A stretch of DNA of 13,775 bases from Planctomycetaceae bacterium (lineage in GTDB: Bacteria; Planctomycetota; Planctomycetia; Planctomycetales; Planctomycetaceae): positions 1 through 13,775 of the forward strand of contig JAGQQP010000051.1 of assembly GCA_020426085.1 (NCBI GenBank), read 5' to 3'. The stretch's first letter is position 1. The number at the start of each line of letters is the position of its first letter. Positions 8,118-13,775 of the stretch are shown piece by piece. The notes under the pieces were generated by a model. It was not told the DNA's origin and searched no databases. It saw only the letters and a list, made by a program, of their open reading frames with translations. The translations under genes were made by a program, and so were the position numbers.

Positions 8118-9491
8118 ATGAATTGGAAACATGCGCTCACAGGCTTAACGGCAAGCCTTGTCGTAGTATTAGCGTTCTCTCAACCCACTTTGGCTTTTGA
8201 TGAAGCTGAACCGACAGAAAAGCCCGCAGCAGAAGCCACGGCGGAGACACCGGCTCCCGCTGAGGAAGCTCCCGCTGAAGAAGCCCCCCAACTTTCATTA
8301 TCCGAAGTTTACTACGCTCTTGATAACAGCATGCTTTTATTGTGTGCTGTTCTGGTTCTGTTCATGCAGGCCGGTTTCGCAATGGTTGAGTCAGGATTTA
8401 ACTCTTCCAAAAACACGATCAATATTCTCTTTAAGAACTTAATGGATGTCTGTGTTGGCGTTTTGATTTATTTCGCCGTCGGTTACGGACTGATGTATCC
8501 TGGTGATGCAGGAAATGGCTATTTCGGTTATGCAGGATTTGGAATCGGTGATGCCGGTGATCCCGGCCCAGGTGTACTTCACCCTCAGGTTGACTTCCTG
8601 TTCCAGGTCGCATTTGCTGCCACCGCTGCTACCATCGTCTCCGGTGCTGTAGCCGGTCGTCTGAAATTCAGCTCTTACCTGATTTACAGTATCGTTCTGA
8701 CCGGGATCATTTATCCGATCAGCGGTTACTGGAAATGGGGCGGTGGCTGGTTGGATGCCAAAGGTTTCTATGACTTTGCTGGTTCAATTGTTGTACACGC
8801 TGTTGGTGGATTTGCCGGTCTGGCTGGTGCTCTGGTTCTGGGCCCCCGTATCGGTCGCTTCAAAGACGGCAAGTCAGTTCCTATTCCAGGACACAATATT
8901 GCACAGGCAACACTGGGTGTATTCATCCTGTGGGTTGGCTGGTATGGGTTCAACCCCGGTAGTCAGCTGGCATTCGCCGGAACGGACAATACTAACGCTG
9001 TGATGTTAATTGCAACGAATACAACATTGGCTGCTGCAGCCGGTGGTGTGGGAGCCATGATCCTTGGCTGGATCATGTACGGTAAGCCTGATATTTCCAT
9101 GGCTCTGAACGGTGTTCTGGCTGGTCTGGTTGGTATTACTGCTAACTGTGACAGTGTAACGAACATCGAAGCTCTGATCATCGGTGTGATCGCTGGTCTG
9201 CTGGTTGTCTTCGGCATCCTGGCACTGGAAAAATTGAAAATCGACGATCCTGTTGGTGCTTTCCCTGTTCACGGCTTGTGCGGTGTCTGGGGTGGAGTAG
9301 CGACTGGTATCTTTGGAGACTATGACCTGGGTGTTCAGATTCTGGGATCTGTTGTTATCCCTGTCTACGCCTTCGTCACCATGTTCATTCTCTTCACGGT
9401 CATGAAAGTTGTTGGACAACTGAGAGTATCGGAAGAAGATGAGTTGAAAGGTCTGGACCTGTCTGAGCACGGAATGCAAGCATACCACTAG
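8118..9491 (+). CDS. amt: Ammonium transporter, Amt family, with signal peptide
   Basis: A 457-residue Amt/Mep/Rh-type channel for ammonium uptake in the cytoplasmic membrane. Residues 1-26 look like a signal peptide (Lys near the start, hydrophobic core, cleavage after LA), so the mature N-terminus would be extracytoplasmic. Residues 27-58 are Ala/Glu/Pro-rich with APAEE repeats. The 11-helix core follows. Signature residues: Asp219 in FYDFAGS, the pore twin histidines His227 (VVHAVGG) and His385 (FPVHGLCG), and the gating Phe region FLFQVAFAATAATI (160-173). The cytoplasmic C-terminus ends GLDLSEHGMQAYH, the conserved Amt tail that interacts with GlnK in E. coli. ATG at 8118 gives a proper signal peptide; GGGAAAGG lies about 11 nt upstream, rather far. 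A sigma-54-type promoter precedes it and a terminator follows. No glnK/glnB neighbour is present. Confidence 0.97.
   Translation: MNWKHALTGLTASLVVVLAFSQPTLAFDEAEPTEKPAAEATAETPAPAEEAPAEEAPQLSLSEVYYALDNSMLLLCAVLVLFMQAGFAMVESGFNSSKNTINILFKNLMDVCVGVLIYFAVGYGLMYPGDAGNGYFGYAGFGIGDAGDPGPGVLHPQVDFLFQVAFAATAATIVSGAVAGRLKFSSYLIYSIVLTGIIYPISGYWKWGGGWLDAKGFYDFAGSIVVHAVGGFAGLAGALVLGPRIGRFKDGKSVPIPGHNIAQATLGVFILWVGWYGFNPGSQLAFAGTDNTNAVMLIATNTTLAAAAGGVGAMILGWIMYGKPDISMALNGVLAGLVGITANCDSVTNIEALIIGVIAGLLVVFGILALEKLKIDDPVGAFPVHGLCGVWGGVATGIFGDYDLGVQILGSVVIPVYAFVTMFILFTVMKVVGQLRVSEEDELKGLDLSEHGMQAYH
8253..8282 (+). repeat. Two tandem 15-bp units in the amt linker
   Basis: GCTCCCGCTGAGGAA is followed by GCTCCCGCTGAAGAA (one mismatch), coding APAEE twice in the extracytoplasmic linker after the signal peptide. 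Likely a length-variable low-complexity spacer. Confidence 0.7.
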
Positions 9492-9509
9492 GACAGACTA
9501 CTGAAACAC

Positions 9510-9531
9510 TGGTACTTTGCAGGAGGTACCA
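9510..9531 (+). repeat. Inverted repeat TGGTAC...GTACCA after amt
   Basis: Six-bp perfect arms (9510-9515, 9526-9531) with a 10-nt loop containing AGGAGG, a perfect ribosome-site core. No reading frame of useful length begins after it. It lies 19 nt after the amt stop and before the terminator. Confidence 0.3.
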
Positions 9532-9544
9532 TTAAGTGTGACTG

Positions 9545-9587
9545 ACTGATGGCTTGAGAAATGATTTCTCTCGCCATCAGTTTTTTT
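9545..9587 (+). terminator. Rho-independent terminator of amt
   Basis: ACTGATGGC / GCCATCAGT outer stem and GAGAAA / TTTCTC inner stem with a 3-nt loop, followed by seven T (9581-9587). It begins 53 nt after the amt stop codon. A textbook intrinsic terminator that separates amt from glpK. Confidence 0.96.
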
Positions 9588-9764
9588 ATGCGCGCTCCAG
9601 AGAGCAGACTCTTGAGCTGATTGAGTTCGAGCGACAATACAAACCACACTCCATAAGATTTCTCAGGAATTCCTTGTGTACCCGGCTCTGCTTACTTAAT
9701 GTAACAGGATGTAAGCATTCAAGTATCTTGCTTTGGAGTTTGTGTTCGCCTCAAGGAGTTTCAA

Positions 9765-11252
9765 ATGGCTAAGTATGTATTAGCGCTAGATCAGGGAACG
9801 ACATCCAGCCGCTCTATCCTGTTTAATCATCAGGGAAGAATTGAGGCGACTGCTCAACAGGAATTTGAACAGATCTTTCCCTCGCCGGGTCTGGTCGAAC
9901 ATGATCCTGATGCGATCTGGGACTCCCAGCTGTCAACCGCACAAAAGGTGATTGAGCAGTCTGGTGCCAGCCATTCGGATATTGCTGCCATCGGTATTAC
10001 GAATCAGCGTGAGACGATCGTGATCTGGGATCGTGATACGGGTAAACCGGTTTCTAATGCGATCGTCTGGCAAAGCCGCTTGACCGCAGAACGCTGTGAT
10101 CAGCTCAAAGCGGAAGGTTATGAGAAACTGTTCCGTGAGAAAACGGGGCTGGTCCTCGATGCCTATTTCTCAGGTACTAAAATTGAATATCTGTTGAACG
10201 AAATTGAAGGGCTCAGGGAGAAGGCTGCAAAGGGAGAAGTACTGTTTGGTACGATCGACTCTTTTCTCATCTGGCGACTGACAGGGGGCAAAGTCCATGT
10301 CACCGATCCTACCAATGCTTGTAGGACTCTGTTGTACAACATTCATACGCATGAATGGGACGATGAACTGCTGAAGATTTTCGATATACCACGGGCGATG
10401 CTGCCGGAGGTGAAAAGTTCCAGTGAAGTCTATGGAGAGACATCGCCCGAACTGTTCGGCGCACCGATCAAAATAGCGGGAATTGCCGGCGATCAGCAGG
10501 CAGCGACATTCGGACAGGGTTGCTTTGAGACAGGCTCTGCCAAAAATACATATGGGACCGGCTGTTTCATGCTGATGAATACGGGAGACAAGCCTGTTCC
10601 CTCTACTACCGGTCTGTTGACAACGATTGGCTGGAGTATCAATGGAAAAGTCACTTACTGTCTGGAAGGGTCTGTGTTTATTGCCGGTGCTGCGATTCAG
10701 TGGCTCCGGGATGGTCTGCAGATCATCAAATCAGCCGAAGAAGTAGAGGGATTGGCCGCGCAGGTAGAAGATTCAGGAGACGTATTCTTCGTGCCTGCGT
10801 TCGTAGGTCTGGGAGCGCCTTACTGGAATCAGAATGCAAGGGGAACTTTAATCGGTTTAACTCGCGGCTCTACGAAGGCACATGTAGCGCGGGCCGTTCT
10901 GGAATCGCTGGCTTATCAAAGTTGTGATGTGCTGCATGCAATGGAGCAGGATTCCGGAATCAAACTAAAAAACCTCAAAGTGGATGGAGGGGCAGCAGCG
11001 AATCAGCTGTTGATGCAGTTCCAGGCAGACATGCTGGATGTGCCCGCACAACGACCTGTTGTACATGAGACAACAGCGCTGGGAGCCGCTTATCTGGCAG
11101 GGCTCGCAGTCGGCTTCTGGCATGATCAGAACGAAGTGACTCAGAACTGGGCCCTGGATGTCGAATTTCAGCCTGCGATGGAGTCCGAGCGGCGAACGCA
11201 TCTGTATCAACGCTGGAAAAAGGCCATCGAACGCTCCAGAGACTGGGCCTGA
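9765..11252 (+). CDS. glpK: Glycerol kinase
   Basis: A 495-residue FGGY-family kinase that converts glycerol and ATP to glycerol 3-phosphate in the cytoplasm. N-terminal phosphate loop [12 protein letters not shown] (6-17); glycerol contacts in NQRET (80-84) and SRL; the first FGGY signature around 134-144 ([11 protein letters not shown]); catalytic Asp243 in [13 protein letters not shown]; and the second signature [17 protein letters not shown] (407-422). Length matches the family (E. coli 502). ATG at 9765 has AAGGAG 6 nt upstream. The segment before AGIAGDQ ([11 protein letters not shown]) lacks the Gly-Gly-Thr-Arg of the fructose-1,6-bisphosphate site of E. coli GlpK and the phospho-His loop of Firmicutes enzymes. 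No glpF or glpD is adjacent, and no clear promoter was found in the 177 bp upstream. Its end faces trkA, 13 bp away. Confidence 0.97.
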   Translation: MAKYVLALDQGTTSSRSILFNHQGRIEATAQQEFEQIFPSPGLVEHDPDAIWDSQLSTAQKVIEQSGASHSDIAAIGITNQRETIVIWDRDTGKPVSNAIVWQSRLTAERCDQLKAEGYEKLFREKTGLVLDAYFSGTKIEYLLNEIEGLREKAAKGEVLFGTIDSFLIWRLTGGKVHVTDPTNACRTLLYNIHTHEWDDELLKIFDIPRAMLPEVKSSSEVYGETSPELFGAPIKIAGIAGDQQAATFGQGCFETGSAKNTYGTGCFMLMNTGDKPVPSTTGLLTTIGWSINGKVTYCLEGSVFIAGAAIQWLRDGLQIIKSAEEVEGLAAQVEDSGDVFFVPAFVGLGAPYWNQNARGTLIGLTRGSTKAHVARAVLESLAYQSCDVLHAMEQDSGIKLKNLKVDGGAAANQLLMQFQADMLDVPAQRPVVHETTALGAAYLAGLAVGFWHDQNEVTQNWALDVEFQPAMESERRTHLYQRWKKAIERSRDWA

Positions 11253-11265
11253 TCTGGGAGTCGGC

Positions 11266-11955
11266 TCAGGTATTACTGGTGGGAAGCCGCAGCAGATTCT
11301 GATCCGTTCCAATAATTAACAGGATGTCTGATTCCTTAATCTGGTAATCCGGGTGAGGAACACAGTCGGTCGTGTAAAGCTTGCCCGTTTTCTGTTCCAC
11401 TTCAGGCGAATTCCGTTTGCGAATTGCGACGACGTTCACCGAGTAGGTCGAACGTAGAGAAAGCTCCGTCAGGTTTTTCCCGATGAATTCTTTCGGGGTG
11501 ATCAGTTCGATCATCGTGTAACCATCGCCTACCTGGATGTAGTCTTCCAGGTGAGGATTTGCCAGCAGGCGCGCGAGGTGGGCACCCGCCTGTACTTCGG
11601 GTTGGATGACATCGGTTGCACCGACCTGGGTAAAAATTTCCGCGTGGAACTTGGTCTGTGCACGGCAGATAATTTTAGGGACGCCCAGTTTTTTGAGTAT
11701 GACTGTTGTCAACAGAGCCGCTTCAAAGTTTTCGCCGATGGAGATCACACAGGCATCCACCTTGTCGATATCCTGACTTTTTAATGCCAGTTCGTCTGTC
11801 GCATTCAAGCGGACTGCAATGGCAACATCATCTTTCACTTCGTTGACCAGCTTGTCGGAATTATCGATGGCGATAACTTCTACCCGACTGGCACCCAGGC
11901 GTTTTGCCAGTTCTGTTCCGAATCGTCCTAAACCGATGACGGCTACTTTTATCAC
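11266..11955 (-). CDS. KtrA/TrkA-type potassium channel regulatory subunit (single RCK)
   Basis: A 229-residue soluble protein with one RCK_N (Rossmann) domain, about 1-120, and one RCK_C domain, about 137-225. The dinucleotide motif GLGRFG is at 8-13, and an acidic residue after the second strand (Asp31 in VIAIDNS) would contact the ribose of NAD(H) or an adenine nucleotide. Such subunits form an octameric ring under the membrane and gate TrkH/KtrB in response to ATP/ADP or NAD(H). The single-RCK length matches KtrA and not the double-RCK E. coli TrkA (458). The start is GTG at 11955; AAGGGAG lies 10 nt upstream and no in-frame ATG is available. It lies 76 bp after the channel gene, probably in one operon. 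Confidence 0.93.
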   Translation of the reverse strand: MIKVAVIGLGRFGTELAKRLGASRVEVIAIDNSDKLVNEVKDDVAIAVRLNATDELALKSQDIDKVDACVISIGENFEAALLTTVILKKLGVPKIICRAQTKFHAEIFTQVGATDVIQPEVQAGAHLARLLANPHLEDYIQVGDGYTMIELITPKEFIGKNLTELSLRSTYSVNVVAIRKRNSPEVEQKTGKLYTTDCVPHPDYQIKESDILLIIGTDQNLLRLPTSNT

Positions 11956-12007
11956 TGGATCATTACTCCCTTGGGGATGAAATTAGTATTAGCTTTATGA
12001 ATCTCTA

Positions 12008-12028
12008 TTTTAACGATTCTTGTTAAAA
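12008..12028. repeat. TTTTAAC-N7-GTTAAAA inverted repeat between trkH and trkA
   Basis: Perfect 7-bp AT-rich arms just after the channel-gene stop codon. Too AT-rich and without a T-run to be a good terminator on the minus strand; could be a weak pause or an operator. Confidence 0.3.
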
Positions 12029-12031
12029 GGA

Positions 12032-13775
12032 TTAACCCAGGTTCACACTTTCTTCCGGATAGCGATACCGATAGGAAGGGCCACGATTCGATAATGCGAT
12101 TAGAGCCGTCAACGGCCCGACTCTTCCAATCAACATGGTAAAAATAATCACCCAGTGTGAGGGGGTTGTCAATTCTGCGGTGATTCCTGTCGAAACGCCA
12201 ACGGTCGCAAAGGCACTGGTTGTTTCAAACAGGTGGTCCAGAAAGATGTCCTGTCGATTTTCAAATAATACGACCAGCAGGGTGGATGTCATTAGTACCA
12301 GAATTCCCAGTGAAATGATGGTTAATGATCTATGAATCAATGTTGGAGGAATTGTTCTCCCCATGATTTCGACACGGTCCCTGCCTTTGAGCAAAGCCCA
12401 GACCGACAGAATTGATAGTGCGAATACAGTCGTTTTGACCCCGCCACCTGTGGAACCGGGTGAGGCGCCTACAAACATCAGCAGTACAGAGAACAGTTTC
12501 GACTGAGGTTGAAATTCACCCAGGTCGACTGTATTAAAGCCGGCAGTTCTCATTGTTACCGACTGAAACCAGGCCTGATTCAAACGTTCCCAGAATGGAA
12601 TTTCATGGTTTCCATGGACTGACTCTAAAAGGTAAATACCAATGGTTCCACCCAGGAGCAGAAATAGGGTGGTGAAGAAAACCAGGCGTGATGAAATAGT
12701 CAACCTGACTTTCTGCGTCGGGTGGTGAAACAGGGGTTTGCGTACTCTCATATTGGAGAAATGAGTAATACCGTACAACATGAAATTATAGTTCACGGCA
12801 AAGCCAAGTCCGCCAATAATGATCAACGCCGGCATCACTGCCCAGACCTGCCAGTGGTGGCCCATACCAAGCAGGTTGTCATCCATCAAGCTGAAGCCTG
12901 CATTGCAGTAGGCGCTGATCGAGTGGAACAGGCTGTGAAAGATACGATCTTCCCAGGAGAGTTCCGGCCATAACCCTGAAAGGCAGACTGCTCCCGCCAG
13001 CTCAGTAAAAATCGTAATTCCCAGGATCGCCAGCAGCAGTCTTCTGACATCACCACGCTGGTGGGATTCGAGCATTTCTCCGAAAGTGACACTCTCGCGA
13101 ATCTGCATCGACCTTCCGAATGCTGCAGCGAAAAAAGCACCAAAAGTCAGGATTCCCAGTCCGCCAATCTGAAACAGAAACATGATGATGGTCTGGCCCG
13201 TTCTGCTCCAGTAGGTACCTGTAGGGACAATAATCAGCCCCGTCACGCAACTGGCGCTGGTCGAGGTAAACAGAGCCGTCAGAAATGGCGCGCCCTCCGT
13301 TGTCTGTGCAGCAGGATCCTGAACTCGGGCTGAGGGGAACATCAGCAGGATTGTTCCGACTGAAATCAGTACCAGAAATGACGAGACCACAATCAAAGCC
13401 GGATTCCAGCCGCGCGAAGAGACTCGCCGTATCAGCAGGATGGATTCATAAAGGCTTCTCAGGATGATGCAGATTTCTGAGACTCCCAGGATCAGGACCA
13501 GTCGATCAGGAGCAGAGTCTGGAAGCAGATCCTGAAAAATGACAATCAGCACTACACTGCCGACCCAAAGAGATGATAGAAAGACACTAATAGAATATTT
13601 ACGAAGAAACTCCTTGCGGGAGAGATGCCAGTAATAGCGAACCCCCAGGCTAAATGTGAAGAACAGCATTACCGCGAAGACGATCACCCCTAATTCCCAA
13701 TGGACGATGGTGGTAATCTTCAGCAGGCCATGTAGAATAACAATGGCAATTACTGCGACTATCAGAGCGATAATT
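12032..13775 (-). CDS. TrkH/KtrB-type potassium uptake channel subunit (5' end beyond right edge)
   Basis: The membrane subunit of a Ktr/Trk potassium transporter. Numbering from an internal GTG at 13687, the four pore-loop filter segments are CVTG (147-150), CNAG (261-264), TAGF (381-384) and ATVG (494-497), each with its conserved glycine. GASPGSTGGGVKTT (407-420) is the gating-loop region, and GRVGPLT (521-527) is the C-terminal signature. The core begins near residue 94; before it lie about 90 residues with roughly three extra membrane helices. That GTG is probably not the true start: the frame stays open to the right edge and encodes another hydrophobic stretch (IIALIVAVIAIVIL), so the gene is likely incomplete at its 5' end. 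It is followed by the RCK gating subunit, its expected partner. Confidence 0.93.
   Translation of the reverse strand, partial: IIALIVAVIAIVILHGLLKITTIVHWELGVIVFAVMLFFTFSLGVRYYWHLSRKEFLRKYSISVFLSSLWVGSVVLIVIFQDLLPDSAPDRLVLILGVSEICIILRSLYESILLIRRVSSRGWNPALIVVSSFLVLISVGTILLMFPSARVQDPAAQTTEGAPFLTALFTSTSASCVTGLIIVPTGTYWSRTGQTIIMFLFQIGGLGILTFGAFFAAAFGRSMQIRESVTFGEMLESHQRGDVRRLLLAILGITIFTELAGAVCLSGLWPELSWEDRIFHSLFHSISAYCNAGFSLMDDNLLGMGHHWQVWAVMPALIIIGGLGFAVNYNFMLYGITHFSNMRVRKPLFHHPTQKVRLTISSRLVFFTTLFLLLGGTIGIYLLESVHGNHEIPFWERLNQAWFQSVTMRTAGFNTVDLGEFQPQSKLFSVLLMFVGASPGSTGGGVKTTVFALSILSVWALLKGRDRVEIMGRTIPPTLIHRSLTIISLGILVLMTSTLLVVLFENRQDIFLDHLFETTSAFATVGVSTGITAELTTPSHWVIIFTMLIGRVGPLTALIALSNRGPSYRYRYPEESVNLG

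Noticed and set aside
9006..9488. 160-codon minus-strand frame opposite amt
   Set aside because: Antisense to the conserved Amt core; composition rich in Asn/Gln/Thr/Ser with no fold-like pattern and no ribosome site of note.
9554..9772. 72-codon plus-strand frame between amt and glpK
   Set aside because: It begins inside the amt terminator and overlaps the glpK start; no ribosome site.

Overview
The window looks like chromosomal DNA from a free-living bacterium of moderate (roughly 50%) GC. My best guess is a planctomycete of the Gimesia/Planctomyces type. This is an inference from the duplicated groEL genes, the dnaJ-grpE cluster without dnaK, the frequent GTG starts and the general flavour of the proteins; no rRNA or other marker in the window proves it. 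No mobile element, CRISPR array, prophage or tRNA was seen. All genes look like core or near-core functions, with low coding density only between groEL1 and amt.

Left two thirds (1-7405), all on the minus strand and read right to left: groEL1 (GGM-tailed, with an added His/Asp patch), groES, and groEL2 (no GGM tail), ending at a strong intrinsic terminator at 3396-3428. A second unit follows: dnaJ, grpE, an FmdB-family zinc-ribbon protein, the YacG zinc protein, and an EamA/DMT-type membrane transporter that overlaps yacG and runs off the left edge. The window therefore holds both GroE and Hsp70-cochaperone functions, but no dnaK. A 31-bp inverted repeat with a 9-bp spacer lies just before dnaJ, and a degenerate CIRCE-like dyad lies before groEL1. 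Both are candidate stress-response operators.

Middle (7406-9587): a 712-bp divergent intergenic region separates groEL1 from amt, an ammonium transporter with a cleavable signal peptide and a Pro/Ala/Glu-rich extracytoplasmic linker. A sequence with exact GG-N10-GC spacing (7974-7987) matches a sigma-54 promoter and fits nitrogen control of amt. Repeats of TAAGTGC and a CTTAATCAG/CTGATTA dyad surround it. amt ends in a textbook terminator at 9545-9587.

Right third: glpK (glycerol kinase, plus strand) converges on a potassium-uptake pair on the minus strand, a TrkH/KtrB-type channel subunit (5' end beyond the right edge) followed by a single-RCK KtrA/TrkA-type gating subunit. The glpK and trkA stop codons are separated by 13 bp. 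I did not find an obviously new multi-gene system. The most interesting signals are the contrast between the two GroEL paralogues, the putative operators and structured intergenic elements of the chaperone genes, and the amt regulatory region.
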